A stretch of 48,742 bases of DNA, from contig NAVB01000293.1 in the NCBI GenBank assembly GCA_002179805.1, positions 1-48,742 on the forward strand, given 5' to 3'. Positions 32,442-44,214 of this stretch are shown piece after piece. The stretch is from Acanthamoeba lenticulata (Eukaryota > Discosea > Longamoebia > Acanthamoebidae). Below the pieces are notes generated by a model that had not been told where the DNA came from, made no database searches, and saw nothing but the letters and a program-made list of their open reading frames with translations. The position numbers and the translations under genes are program-made. Position 1 is the stretch's first letter, and the number at the start of each line of letters is the position of its first letter.

Positions 32442-34525
32442 ATGGAAGGACAGTACACGCCCGTTGAGTCGATCCCTGGCCTGGTTGCTGGCTTGCGCAG
32501 AACCTGGAAGAGCGGCAAGACGCTGCCTCTTGAATGGCGTATGCAGCAGCTGCGCCAGCTCGCCAAGCTGCTCAAGGAAAACGAGAACAAGGTGTGCCAT
32601 AACATCACCAACACCTTTGCTGCTTTCTCATGGAGCACGTAAGGTGATTGAACGTTGATGAATGACTATGATACTCAATTTTTCATCATGGCAGATTATC
32701 AGTGCCCTTAAGGCTGACCTGCGATCCACCGACCTGATCACTCGGGCTGAGATTGATGGCACCCTTAAGGAGCTCAACGCCGCCATTGAGAACCTGCCCG
32801 TGTGGATCAAGCCCGAGGAGAAGCCTGTGCCCCTTACCACTTTGCCTGGCTCTGGCTACGTTGTCAAGGAGCCCTACGGCCTCGTCCTCATCATTGCGCC
32901 AGTGCGTCTCCCTTGTTGACCCTGCCTGCTACAAGCTACTTGCCTTTTCAGCTCACGATAACACTCGCTCGACACAGTGGAACTACCCGTTCTCGTTGCT
33001 GCTCAAGCCGCTGATCGGCGCTATTGCGGCCGGCAACGTGGTGTGCGTCAAGCCCTCCGAGGTGAGCAGCAACTGCTCGCGCGCGATGGGGGAGCTCCTG
33101 CCGCGCTACCTGGACCGCGAGGCCGTGGTCGTGGTTGAGGGCGCCGTCGAGGAGACGCAGGCCCTCCTGCGCGAGACCTGGGACTACATCTTCTACACGG
33201 GCAACGGCAAGGTGGGCCGCGAGATCATGAAGGCCGCCGCCGCCAACCTCACCCCGGTCACGCTCGAGCTCGGCGGCAAGTCGCCCGTCATCCTCGACTC
33301 GCACGCCAACCTCGACGTCGCCGCTCGCCGTCTGTGCTGGTAAGAGGAAGACTCAAGAGCGCTCGAACCTCTTCTTCACAACACACGCCGGTTGCTCACG
33401 TTCACCCTCTTGCTGCAGGGCCAAGTTCACCATCAACGCCGGCCAGACGTGCGTCGCGCCGGACTATGTCCTCGTCACTCGCGGTACGACGTCTGGCCTC
33501 AGTGGAGGAGAGGTGGCGGTGGTGAACAACTGAACTGGACTGATGATAATAATCCATCCGGGGCGGCAGACATGGAGAAGCCGCTGCTCGAGAAGATGGC
33601 GGCCACTCTCAAGGAGTTCTACGCGGACGGTCCAAAGAACACGCGCGACTTCTCGCGCATCATCAACGAGCGCCACACCCAACGTGTTGCCTCTCTCCTC
33701 GAGGGTTCGTCTTTTTTGTCTTGTCCTTCTTGAGCTGTCCTCTGCTATGGCCTAAACTAACATGTGAGCCTTCTCTCAGGACACGATGTGTACGTGGGTG
33801 GCGAGGTGGACGTGGAGGACCGCTACGTCGCGCCCACCATCCTCACCAACGTTGACGTCAACTCGAAGCTCATGCAGGAGGTATGACCACCCTTTTCCTT
33901 GTTCATCGTCTTTACGCAATTGCTGACATTGCGCCGCAAAACAAATGGAACACAACAGGAAATCTTCGGGCCCGTGCTGCCGGTCATCCCCGTGGACTCA
34001 GTTGAGTCTGCCATCGATTTCATCAACGAGCGACCCAAGCCGCTGGCCCTCTACATCTTCTCCAACAGCACCGCCACGCAGGACAAGGTCCTCAACAACA
34101 CCTTCTCCGGTACATTCATCATCTTCTTTATCAACATTCCTCGTCATGTACTCACATTCCATCGTCACCATCGTCATGGTGCAGGCGGAGTGGGCATCAA
34201 CGAGGCCATCATGCAGGTGGTGTGCCCGGAGCTTCCGTTTGGTGGCGTGGGCGAGAGCGGGATGGGCGCCTACAACGGCAAGCACACGTTCGACACCTTC
34301 ACGCACCGCAAGAGCGTCCTCAAGCGCGCCACCTGGTCCGACCCGTCGCTGCGGTACCCGCCCTACACGGACAGCAAGCTCAAGTGGCTTAAGATTTTGA
34401 GCTCCGACCTGCGCTTCCCGCGGTGGGGCTGGGCCCTCCTCGCCCTCGTGGCCGTCCCGGTCCTCGCCTTTGTCTTCTCGCGCTACGGCTTCCTCCTCTC
34501 GGCCGCCTCGAACGCTCGTCTCTGA
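32442..34525 (+). CDS. Fatty aldehyde dehydrogenase, ALDH3 type, C-terminally membrane anchored
   Basis: The enzyme oxidises fatty aldehydes to acids with NAD(P)+. Eight exons (32442-32591, 32695-32901, 32978-33339, 33419-33483, 33570-33704, 33780-33880, 33959-34109, 34185-34525) give 503 residues. Family landmarks are PYGLVLIIAPWNYPF (the oxyanion Asn), FYTGNGKVGREIMKAAA (cofactor-binding fold), VTLELGGKSPVI (general base Glu216) and FTINAGQTCVAPDYVLV (catalytic Cys251), then EIFGPVLPVI and PFGGVGESGMGAYNGKH. A C-terminal hydrophobic helix (WGWALLALVAVPVLAFVF) ends the protein, as in the endoplasmic-reticulum form of human ALDH3A2, so the same tail-anchored topology is likely. All junctions keep phase with GT-AG ends. 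Confidence 0.95.
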
Positions 34526-34843
34526 GCGAAGGAGGTGCAATGATCTCCGAAATGTTTCCAAAATCTTGGAAACAATTAAAAATTCATTTCAAACAGCAGA
34601 AAGAGAGAAAATGAATTCATGTCACCTGAACAGTCACCAGGAGCAACGAACGGAGGTGATGGCCCATTGGGCCATTTGTGTAGTAACAGTTTATTCACAA
34701 TAATAATTACACGCTGTTGAGGTAAAAGAAGAACGGACGGGACACGGCACACGAAGCGTCCGTCAAGTTACAACAGGCAATTAGGGGAGGAGAGGGAACG
34801 GGCGTAAAGAGACACAAGAGAGAACAAGAGAGGGAGAGGAAAG
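34526..34843 (+). other. Intergenic region between tandem plus-strand genes
   Basis: The first half is AT-rich with poly-A stretches near 34570-34620, fitting the aldehyde dehydrogenase 3' UTR. An AG-rich run (34800-34840) precedes the next ATG. No gene is supported. Confidence 0.4.
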
Positions 34844-36832
34844 ATGTCGTCGGTGGTTCGGCGCGCGGCGCGTTCGGTCTCCCTGCGGTCCCTGCGCAAC
34901 AAGAGCCACGAAGACAAACTCGATCGATCGGCTTCGGTATCGACTTCCGATAGCGACGACGACGAGGGAGCGTTGTCCAGCAGTTCGGCGTCATCGTGTT
35001 CGTCGTCCCCCCTGACGTCCCCCGCCCCTGTCCCCAAGAAGAAGCAGGCCAAGATGAAGAAGAGCAACAGCAAACGGCTCCTCGACAAGCAATCGAAATC
35101 AAAACTCAACAAACCAAGCGTCGGGTCCTATCTGATTCCTTCGCCACGCAGCAACGGATCGTTGATTATCCCTTTGACTCCTTCCCCGGCTTCGTCTCCT
35201 GGCAATTTCGCATCGCCCCGAGATCAGCAGACGAGCCCTCCTTCGCCTTCCTCATCTTCTTCATCAAAAGATGGAAACGAAGAACCGAAAGAACGAAAGC
35301 GAGACGAAAACGAAAGCGGGGAGGAGGCCGAGAACGGCAAAGCGTCAACGACGCGAAAAAAGGGCCGCAACCGGGCCAACTCGACGCCCGACGTGCGCGC
35401 CAACGTCGTGCCCGCCCTCTCTGGTCTCGCCACGCTCGACCGCGGGAGCGCCGGAAGTCCCGACTCGGTCTCGGGCGGCGGGGGCCTCGCCTCGGCCAAG
35501 TCGGCCGTCGGGCCCGGCAGCGGCAAGCAGGCCAAGCTGAAGCAGGCCAAGTCGGCGCGCTACCCGCCCAAGTCGGCGCGCGGCGAGGGCTTCAGCTTCA
35601 CTTCGGCCCGCGGTCCCGCGCCGGGCTCGTCGGCAGGCACGTCCTCGCCGCCGTCCTCGTCGAGGGCGTCCGGCGGCTCGTCGCTGGCCTCGTCGGCCTC
35701 GGGCCTGGGCTCGTCGAGCTCGCGCCGAGGCTCGATCGTGGAGGTCGTCGTGGTCGGGCAGGAGGGCGGCTGGGTGCGCAAGCACCACATCTCGGCCGAG
35801 GAGGCCAAGGACCACAACACGCTGGTGGCGCTCATGCCCTCGTCGATGCGTCGCCACATCCCCATGGGCGACGTCCTCGCAAGCGAGCAGTGGAGCATCG
35901 CCGAGGGGGACGACAACGACGAGCCGCCAAAGAACGAACACGAAAAAGACAAAGAAAAAGAAAACGAAAGCGGCAAAAAGAGCGAAAACGCGGCCACACC
36001 GGCGTCACCGCCAACGGAAGCTGCGGCTGCGGCCTCTGGCGCGACGTCGAGCACCAACAAGGAGAAAACGCTGGCTGCCAGCGCTGGGCCGCAAGGCTCC
36101 TTGTCGCCGCCGGCGTCGCTGCCCCCGAGCAGCCCGGGCCTCATGCGACGCGGCGGGGCCATCGCGTCGATGGCCGCCATGGCCAGCCCGCGCAACTGGC
36201 TCGGCGGCGGCAAGAAGGAGGACAAGGAGAAGGACAAGGACCCGGCCAAGAAGGAGAAGCGAAGCGGCAGCAAGCGCCTCTACAAGCGCAAGGCGGCCGC
36301 CCCGGCGGCGGCTGCTGCAGCTGCCGAGCCCGCCGCCAAGTCCAACGAAACCGTAACGCCAGCGGCGGCGCCGCGGGACGAGCAACCCCAGCCGCCTCAG
36401 GACGAGGAGGACGAGGCGCCGTCGGAGGGCGAGGACGAGGAGGACATCCGAGGCGAGGAGGATGAAGAGGCAGCGCCCCAGCAACCCGAGGCCGGATCGC
36501 CAACGGCGGAGAAGAAAGAGGGGATGAAGAAGAAGACGAGGAACGTAGGAGGAGGAGAGGAGCGACGACCGAGCGTGGTGGCCAAGGCGGTGAAGATGGC
36601 GATGGAGGAGGAACTCTTGTCGCTCGTGAAGGAGAGAGCTCCCGACGTGACGGCCAGCGGCGGCGAGGCGAGGCCGCGAGGCGGCGACGACGACAGCGCC
36701 GGCAACGCCAGACCACCTGCCGTTGGCAACGCCGATGGCGCCGATCACGACGACGAGGAAGAGGAGGACGAGCTCTTCTTCTCCGAGGCCAACGAGGCCG
36801 TCGTCATCCCGCTCAGCCTCAAGGCCGAGTAG
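34844..36832 (+). CDS. Low-complexity Ser/Ala/Pro/Glu-rich protein
   Basis: One uninterrupted ATG-started frame encodes 662 residues. The N terminus is basic and Ser-rich (MSSVVRRAARSVSLRSLRNK), then Ser/Pro/Lys-rich blocks, and the last third is acidic (DEEDEAPSEGEDEEDIRGE and similar). The most ordered stretch, near residues 290-350, reads GSIVEVVVVGQEGGWVRKH followed by ISAEEAKDHNTLVALMPSS; it may be a small folded module. I recognise no family. Codon use matches the neighbours and the reverse strands also show long frames, so the gene call rests on ATG, length and the absence of stops. Phosphorylation-rich scaffold or nuclear protein would be guesses. Confidence 0.6.
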   Translation: MSSVVRRAARSVSLRSLRNKSHEDKLDRSASVSTSDSDDDEGALSSSSASSCSSSPLTSPAPVPKKKQAKMKKSNSKRLLDKQSKSKLNKPSVGSYLIPSPRSNGSLIIPLTPSPASSPGNFASPRDQQTSPPSPSSSSSSKDGNEEPKERKRDENESGEEAENGKASTTRKKGRNRANSTPDVRANVVPALSGLATLDRGSAGSPDSVSGGGGLASAKSAVGPGSGKQAKLKQAKSARYPPKSARGEGFSFTSARGPAPGSSAGTSSPPSSSRASGGSSLASSASGLGSSSSRRGSIVEVVVVGQEGGWVRKHHISAEEAKDHNTLVALMPSSMRRHIPMGDVLASEQWSIAEGDDNDEPPKNEHEKDKEKENESGKKSENAATPASPPTEAAAAASGATSSTNKEKTLAASAGPQGSLSPPASLPPSSPGLMRRGGAIASMAAMASPRNWLGGGKKEDKEKDKDPAKKEKRSGSKRLYKRKAAAPAAAAAAAEPAAKSNETVTPAAAPRDEQPQPPQDEEDEAPSEGEDEEDIRGEEDEEAAPQQPEAGSPTAEKKEGMKKKTRNVGGGEERRPSVVAKAVKMAMEEELLSLVKERAPDVTASGGEARPRGGDDDSAGNARPPAVGNADGADHDDEEEEDELFFSEANEAVVIPLSLKAE

Positions 36833-36939
36833 CCGCCCGGCCTCAAGGCCTCAACATCAACAAACTTGTTCTTTACATCATCACAAACAAACAACGACAA
36901 CAAAAAAAGCCGCAAAAACAAGAGACGTCTCGTCCTATC

Positions 36940-38342
36940 TCAGTCGAGCTTGTAGGTCTCCTCCTTGCCGTCCCGGTAGGTCTTCACGGCGATGTTGGAC
37001 TTGACCATCTGCTGGTAGATGTCCATCAGGGCCTCCTTTCGCTGCATCAGGCCCGTGATTTGGTATTTCTGCATTGGCGCCATCATGCCGTTGGCAAAAG
37101 AAAAGGTAAGCGACTCTTGACTCTTTGCCCAAGTCTCTGTCCTCTTGGGCCCTCCCAAGGCGGAGAGGACGCGACCTTGCCAGAGCGCGTGTGGATCTCG
37201 GCGACTGTGCCGGTGCCCGGGAGGAAGTGCTTCTTGATCTTGTGGAGGGCGACGACCTCGATCAACGGCACCACAAACTTGATCGCTGACGAGAAGGTGG
37301 CCTCAAAGCACACAAAGTTGGGTGCAATGTACAAGTAGCCCCACGCGTGCTTGTATGTGCAATGATAGTCTGTCCATCCACGATCACGATCGCGACATCA
37401 TCAACATCAGCTTCGTCATCATCATCAACAAACAAGGTCATGTGGCCGCTGTGCATACAGGCGACGCAGAGCTCAGACTCGGGAAGGTCGAAGCGCTTGC
37501 GGAAGGCCTCGATGTCCTGCATCTCTGTGACGGAGCGCGTCTGCGAGGGCAGCGCCTCGAGCCGCGCCAGCCGGGCGGTGATGGCGTCGATGTGCATCTG
37601 CTGCCCCTCGGCGTGCTCGCGCATCACCTGCAGCCGCTGCTGGGTCTCCTGGTGCTGCGCGGCCTGGGCCCGGTTCTCCTTCGCCTGGCGCGCGCACTCG
37701 TCCTCCTTCTCCTTCAGCTTCTGCTTCAGCCCTGTGTTCAATTTTGTCGACACGATAAGCTGAGGCAGCCGGGCGAGGGCTCAACGTGGGGCCGTTGTTG
37801 CGCACCGTCGAGCTCGGCCTTGAACTCGAGGGCGAGCGACTCGCGCAGGGTGCGCTCGCGCTCTTGGCTCGCCTGAAGCCGTCGCTCGGCGTCGCTCAGC
37901 CGCTGGCTCAGTTCGGCCGCTCGCCGTTCGTTCCTGCATGTGGCGTATACGCCGTCAGCGATGTCGTGATGGCGAGCGGGCGGGCGATCGAGACGCAACT
38001 GGTCGTTGGCGCGGCGAAGCTTCTGGCATTCGGCCTCGAGGCGACGGTACTCGGGCGAGTCGAGGACGGCCCGCTCATCGGCGGCCGCGGTCTTGCTCAT
38101 TATCTGGAAGCTTTGCGCCTTCCACCGGTCGAGCTCGGTTTGGAGGGCGGCTACCTGGGCCTCATTCTTCATCTCGAGCTCACGCAAGATGTTGACTTGC
38201 TGCTTGAGGCCTGCAAAAAGAGGAACCAATGTAAACGAAGATCCGTGACGAAAGGGGCGGATCACGCCGGCGTTGGCCACGAACCCCTGTTTTCCTCGAG
38301 AACGTCCGCAAGCCGGTCCTGCAGTTTCATCTTTTCGTCCAT
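36940..38342 (-). CDS. Coiled-coil protein with C-terminal GRAM domain
   Basis: Six exons (38342-38285, 38210-38000, 37933-37806, 37731-37459, 37369-37176, 37122-36940) give 348 residues. About 220 N-terminal residues are continuous coiled coil (for example LKQQVNILRELEMKNEAQ). A GRAM domain follows: FRKRFDLPESELCVAYYHC, then HAWGYLYIAPNFVCFEATF, KFVVPLIEVVALHKIKKH and SLTFSFANGM. GRAM domains are PH-like and bind phosphoinositides or sterol-containing membranes, so a peripheral membrane protein is likely. The intron 37999-37934 is 66 nt without stops, so it could be retained; I remove it because it would insert prolines into the coiled coil. The last acceptor could also lie 12 nt upstream in the transcript. 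An extra 5' exon cannot be excluded. It converges with the preceding gene at 107 bp. Confidence 0.82.
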
Positions 38343-38604
38343 CTTCACCCCGCTGGCGGGATTGACGCTGGCATTCCTCTCCTGTGCACCCTGACGTTGC
38401 GATGAGCACGGGTTTAAACTCTGGTGCTCTACAACCGTACGGGTACGTGGCGCTGGTGTGGCTGCTCGGCACGAGGTGGTGTGGTTGAGGAGAGTTCCTT
38501 CTCCTTTATTTTAGTCTCTATCCAATTCAACATGTTTACGTTTGCATGAAAATTGGTTTATGTGATTCTTTTATGATTTTTGAAAGCGCATTGTGGAGTC
38601 AAAA

Positions 38605-41381
38605 CTAGGAAGGCGAGTGCTGGCGCTGTTGAGGTCGGTGCCGCTGTGCTGCTTCTGTAGGTGATGAAGGGTTCAGCAGGGAAGCTAGAGGTGGCAGCAC
38701 AGGCCCGCAACCCTCTTTGGACGTGTCGACGGCGTAGGACGACGAGGTTGAGGAAGATGCCTCAGAGGCAGAGGAAGACGAGTAACCGGGCGAGTAGAAG
38801 GCGAAGGAAGGTGATCTCGACCGTACTGGAGAAGCGGTAGAGGAGCGCATTGGCGCTTCACTGCTGCCCGAGAAGCTCCGGCGACTTCGTGGTCTCTTTG
38901 AAGAAGCTGATGCCAAAATGGATTCCCCTCCGCTAGAAGAGGAAGACGATGATGAAGAATTTGTAGCGACTGAAGAGGACGATGAAGAGGGATGATGCAT
39001 CGCTGCATCGTCAGCCCCGAGCGAGAACGATGGCGGGGCGTCAACCTGAGATCCTGCCCCGCGCGGGACGGAGGCCGCGGCAGTGTCGAGAATCTGGCAG
39101 AGCTGGTTCAAGGCGCGCTCGATCAAGTCGTCCCGCGCTGCCAACGCGAGCAGCTGTTCCTCGCGTTGCCGATCTCGTACGACCAGGGACTCCACCGCGG
39201 CTTGCAGCCCCTCAATTCGCTCCACGATGTTCCAGAGGAGGCTCGTGGACGACTGCCATGCGGCCGCTTCGGAGCTCGCGGGAGCTCGATGTTGTTGCTG
39301 TTGATGTTGATGTTGGTGTTGGTGTTGATGTTGTTGATGATGTTGTTGCTGATGTTGTTGATACAGGGACTGTTGCGGCTGATGCTGATGTTGTTGTGCA
39401 ACGTGGTGAAGGCCGGGAGGCCGAGCTGCGTCCCGAAAGGCCGCAACGTCCTCACTGGACCTCCGCTTGGGCGGCGCTTCGAGGTGGATGACCAGATCGT
39501 CTCGGCGAAAGCCAGGGCTGGAGCCGCCCAGCGAGTCCGAGCGCGAGCGCTTCTGTGGCCCCGAGCCAGGCTGGTGGCCGACGGTTTCGGAGCCTGTGCG
39601 TAGCCGCTTGCCACGCGAAGAACGAGAGCTGTTGAGGGCCGAGACGTCAAACGGCCACTCGGAGCTGGCCTGAAAGGCCTCAGCGGACTTGGGGCTGTTG
39701 TTCGCCAGAGTCGTTGGGGATGACGAAGACGGCCGAGGTGGCTGAGGCTGCGGCGAGGCGGCCGAGTGGCGCAGCTGTTGCGAGGCGGTGGTCGCCACGG
39801 GCGAGAACTCGCAGAGCGTGGGCACCGAATGGCTGCGCTGCAAGAGCTGCTGATGCTGCTGCACTGCGGCCGCAGCGGCCATGGCCAAGTGGGCAAAATG
39901 GGCGCTTCCTGGGGCAGGTGATGATGACGTCGACGAGGCAGCTGCATCTGCCAATGTTTGCGGTGAGACTGTCTTGGGCGATGACCATGAGGACACTGCG
40001 CCGCCAGAGGTCGTGGTGGGGTTCCGCGCGTCGTGGCTGGGCGGAGAGCGACTGCTGTGGGAAGGCATCGACGAGATGCGCTCAAGCAGGGCTGCAGCAC
40101 TTTGGTGCGCCCGAGGAGAGACGCTTGTGGACTGCTGAGGGGAGGACAGGTAACGGCCGGATGAAGCTGAGGATGGATACGAGGCCGAAGGTGAAGTAAA
40201 GCCGGAGGGCGAAGTCATTGGGCGGCCGGTGGAGAAGGAGGTCGATGTAGATGAAACGGATAAAGAAGGCGAAGGAGCAGATGAAGAAGAAGAAGAGGAA
40301 AAGGGCGGAGAAGGTAGGGGTGAGATAGAGCCCATAGTTGGCGAGTTGTGAAGGAGGTTGGCACAGAGGTCAGCAAACGGCTCAGGCAGCTGACTGAGCC
40401 AAAGTGGGTCCCTGGAAGTGACACCAAGCAAGTGATCCTGGTGGATGGTGGAGATAGAAGAAGAAGAGGAGCCTGGGTGTGGCAGCGTCGGGGCCGATGA
40501 AGATGAAGACGAAGAAGATAACGAAGGGCTCTTGCCACCCCGCTGCTTGCGTGGCGCGGCGGTACACTCGCCCACCCGGCGTGCTGTTGACAACGGAAGC
40601 GAGTCTACAAAAGAAGAGACCGTTCCTCGGGCCTCGTTAGCGAGTGGAAAAGAACGAGCGTCACTCCTATTAAATCGCTCAGTGTGCTTACGGCAGCTGA
40701 TCCGGACCTCCATGGCAACCATGGAACCAATTGTCCAAAGATAGAGCCTGGACCGATAAGGAGAGCGAACATCGCCAAAACGTGCAAACAGCACACTCCT
40801 GGCTCCTCTTTGAGGTTGGCTCGAGATTGCCCCTTTTAGGGAACAAGTTGGCTATGTCACAATTCGAGATCTTACTCCCCCGAAGTTCAAACGGATGTCC
40901 CGCCGCGGCCAGGTGGCGAGCCATCCCTCACCAAAAGTCGACCTCCAAGAGGAGCGCTACTTCGTGTAGAGGGAAGGGAGTGTGGGAGGTTTCGCATACC
41001 GTATGAGTTGATTCGTAGGTGCTTGACAATGTGCTGCCACAGGTTGTGTCGGTTGGGTCCTCCAATCTTCTGGCGGCAGGTCGGGTAGAGACAGGTGTAC
41101 TTGCCGTCCTTGTCGCGCTCCGCAAGGCTCACGAGCTCCCTCTCGTGGCCGATCACTCTACTGAGCTCTGCCGCTGCAGCACGGTCGATGTTCTTTCCAT
41201 CATCGTTGGTCCGTGGAGAAGTTGTTGGTGAGGAAGACAAAGAAGAGGAGTTGTTCAGCGGAATAGGACTCCTGACCGAGTCCCCTCGCGCGTAGGCAGG
41301 GCTCCCCGGAGAGTGTTCATGTGGTCTCTCCATCTCTACCTGTGCATTCGAGAGAAAGGACGGAGAATAAGTCCCCCACAT
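38605..41381 (-). CDS. Protein with single C2H2-like zinc finger and long low-complexity region
   Basis: Exon 1 (41381-41000) starts with ATG and encodes a zinc finger near residues 94-120: YTCLYPTCRQKIGGP then NRHNLWQHIVKHLRI, with Cys-X4-Cys and His-X4-His ligands. It is followed, after an intron ending in TTTTGTAG, by exon 2 (40604-38605), giving 793 residues. Exon 2 is mostly Ser/Pro/His/Gln-rich, with a basic, nuclear-signal-like stretch (SSRGKRLRTGSE), a helical segment of about 70 residues (LLWNIVERIEGLQAAVESLV and beyond) and a Ser-rich tail. Long low-complexity regions around one DNA-binding-type finger suggest a transcriptional regulator, though this is inference. A small internal exon inside the 395-nt intron is possible. 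Confidence 0.65.
39285..39420. repeat. His/Gln-encoding triplet and hexamer repeats
   Basis: Imperfect GTTGAT/GTTGTT hexamers on the plus strand encode an alternating His/Gln tract in the minus-strand zinc-finger gene. The run is a likely site of length polymorphism. Confidence 0.65.
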
Positions 41382-41709
41382 GCTCCTGCAGCATATCTCC
41401 TTGCGGGTAGGTTTGAAAATTTGAACGTGTCTGATCAGGAGAGATAAAGCTTACCAAATATGTAAAATCCTTATGCCTTTGGTATGGAACACTCCTGTAC
41501 TGGTCGATAAGTACGTGATTTTATGCTTTTCAAGTACAACCCCCTTCGGGAGTTAACCGTCCGAACGAAAGGCTCATCCTTACGTGGGAGCCCTTGAGGG
41601 GTCAGCTCGATGAAAGCAGCACCACGTTACCTAGGTGTTGGCTTTGTGGTGGAACTGCTAAAAAGGATAAATGGTTTAGCTTATTTCCGTTGAGATACAC
41701 CCGCGTGCG
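41382..41709. other. Non-coding region with a run of potential RNA hairpins
   Basis: This gap between two minus-strand genes is clearly less GC-rich than its flanks. Consecutive perfect or near-perfect inverted repeats fill it: TACCAAA 41452/TTTGGTA 41478; GTACT 41497/AGTAC 41510; AACCCCC 41538/GGGAGTT 41548 with one mismatch and a TTC loop; GGCTC 41571/GAGCC 41588; AGCAG-CACCAC 41615/GTGGTG-gaa-CTGCT 41646; GCTAAA 41657/TTTAGC 41675 (sharing bases with the previous stem). No open frame of note is present. It may be a structured RNA gene, but I match it to no known family (checked against remembered U1-U6, U3, 5S, SRP and tRNA signatures). It must also include the transporter 3' UTR and the zinc-finger gene's upstream region. 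Confidence 0.35.
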
Positions 41710-44214
41710 CTAATGCGATCGCGCATCGCCAGCCGAAGAAGGTTTCCTTCGCTCCATGACGGCGTTTTGTTGCTCCTGGCGCCCAAGGCCTTGAGCCTGC
41801 GCTCCAGTTGTTGATGTACCGTTCGCGTCTCCGTTTTTGCTTCCGTCCGCTGCATCATGACCCTCAAACTCTTCGCCGTCCTCGTCACCTTCATCCTCGT
41901 CCTCATCTTCGGCCCAGGCGTCGCTGATCCGGGCTTCCTCGACCCAGTCTTCCTGGGCCTCCTCGTCGGCCTCCTCGCTCCCTTCACGCCCGCTGAGGAG
42001 GGCCGTGTACTCCTGTTCGGTGCTCCACGCGAACTGGCCCTTGTTGAACCAGCCCATCACGCAGATCACGAGACACAGGAAGACGCCGAACCCCGCCAGC
42101 CCTGCGCCCCAACACGAAGAGACCCAGGTTCGTCAGAAATCAATAATAGTTTTTATCATAATCATTAAAATTACAATAATCAAAAATATCAAAGTCATAT
42201 TATTTCTATTTCGATTTTACATCCATTAAAAAGATTTTAAAAAAAATGAAAGGAAGCAAGAGGTACCGGTGAGGACGTAGAAGGGGTAGCGGTAGGAACC
42301 CATATTGTCGGCCATGTAGCCCAGCCCGATGGGGCCCAAGACGCCGCCGACAGCCATGACGAGCGTGGTGAGGCCAAAGGCCGTCGCGATCATGTCCTCG
42401 CGCACCGTCATGTTGATCATCGGCCAGATCGCCGCCGGCACGAGGCAGTAGGCGACGCCCAGCACGACCATCGTGAAGACGGGCGGGATCCACGTGAAGG
42501 TGAGCATGAGCTCGCCCACAGTCAGCAGCACCGCTGCCATCATCATCAACACCATCATTAACACCACCATCAACGCCTGTACAGCAAACACATGAACATC
42601 GAGGGAGGGGTTGTAGGTACCACCAAGGGTCATAGTGGAGACGAAGAGCTTGGTCTTCTGGAGGAAATAGCCCACGAGGGGGGACAGAAGGAGCGGAATG
42701 CCATACATGATCGCGTTGACGTGGGCAGCATCGCTCGTGCTGTAGCCTTCAAACTCGTTGTGGACGTAGTCCGTCGAGAACGTCATCAGCATCCAGATCT
42801 GGGAGTAGCTAAAGAGCGAGATGAATGACAGCAGCCAGAACACGGCCGGGAAGTGCAGCACGTGCTTGATCGAAAAATCTTCTCCCTCTTCGTCCACATC
42901 ATCCAGTCCTGTCCCGTTCCATCCACATTATCTCATCAGCACACAGGCTCGTATGTGTTCTTCTTGTTGCTGTTGTTGGTGATGAAGCACGTACCCAGGA
43001 CGGGAGCCGCCTTGTAGTCGAGAGCGACAAAGAGCACGTTGCAGAAAAAGTTGGCCAGCATGATCGCGGCCGGTATGTACAGCGCTGTTTTGGCGAAGAT
43101 AAGTGACGACGATGATGAGCTGGACTGGAGTGGGCTGGAGGAAGAGAAAAAGGAGGAGAAGTGACGAACCAATGCTGAGGCTGGTCTGAGCGACGACAGG
43201 GGTGATGATCATGCCCAGGAACTGGCCCAGAAGCGTGCCTGAGAAGGACATGCCGTAGGCCAGCGGCACCGACGGTGACACGGGTTCACCGTCGCTCCAC
43301 ATGAACCACCGCGCGATGATGCCGTCTTGTACAATCTGATTTGTCAACGCAGCACCACGATCATCATGTCAACGACCGACGTTCTGGGATGCAACAGGAA
43401 TGAAGAGGAAGAGGATGGAAACGTACGCCCATGGGCTCGAATCCGATGCCGAGGATGAGGGCGCCCACGAGCTTCCCGTAGAAGGTGTCAAAATAGGCAA
43501 AGAGAAGAGTGCCAATAAAATTGATGAAGTTGAAGAAGAGGCTGGTCTTGTTGGTGCCTATACAAAGGAGAAGACGTACTTGGTAAGATATCTCTTCCAA
43601 GAGGGCGGTGGCAGCAGAAGAGAAGGAGGACGCACCAATCTTATCGATGAGCACGCCAGAGATGGGTGAGATGACGACGCTGGGGAAGGCCGTCGCCGAC
43701 ATGAGCATTCCCACCTGGAAGGACGTAAAGCCCGCCTCGGAGACTAGTCGCGTGGAGAAGGAGAGAGAGCGTCAGTCGAGAGGAAAGCCCTGGGTGGCAA
43801 GTTGTGGGGTGGAGGTGACGCACTGAGGAGCGGCGCAGTAGAGCCGATCATGACGTCGGCAAAGTAGGCAGCAAAAAGGAAACACGACGAGAGCAGCAGT
43901 ATGACCCATCGATAGAACCATCTGGGCCACGACACAAGTGTGTATGAGCAGCCAGTGATGGGAGATTAAAGAGGAATTGGGAAGAAGGGGAATGAGGACG
44001 CATAAGCTGCGAAGGAGGAGGGGAGGGAAGAAGGGGGCTACCTCGCAGGATGGAAAAATCCTTGCTTCTGTGGTTGCGAAGTGTCATCACTCACTTCAGG
44101 CCGAAGACCGTTTTCGATCGCATCGTCGTTGATGTGAGCATGCTTCATAAGGCCGTATTCGGCTCCTCCCTCACGAGAGAAGCCATTCGTTTGGATTGTC
44201 CAGTCATCGCCCAT
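41710..44214 (-). CDS. Major facilitator superfamily transporter with acidic C-terminal tail
   Basis: Nine exons (44214-44042, 43921-43824, 43743-43636, 43557-43427, 43335-43170, 43084-42995, 42908-42621, 42533-42267, 42101-41710) give 570 residues, with GT-AG introns in frame. Twelve membrane spans can be placed, beginning WVILLLSSCFLFAAYFADV and ending FGVFLCLVICVMGWF. The motif between spans 2 and 3 is SPISGVLIDKIG, a variant of MFS motif A (GxLaDrxG). The central cytosolic loop carries DDVDEEGEDF, and the second half has GYFLQKTK and REDMIATAFGLTTLVMAVGG. The last 110 residues are acidic (EDEDEDEGDEDGEEFEGHD). It resembles broad-family MFS_1 proteins such as SLC43-like carriers, but the substrate cannot be read from sequence. 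The start ATG gives an N-terminal cytosolic stretch of about 57 residues. Confidence 0.85.

Noticed and set aside
38605..40794. Single 729-codon exon as a gene of its own
   Set aside because: Its upstream part (40605-40794) starts at a non-ATG codon and is better explained as intron, because TTTTGTAG at 40605 joins the zinc-finger exon in frame.
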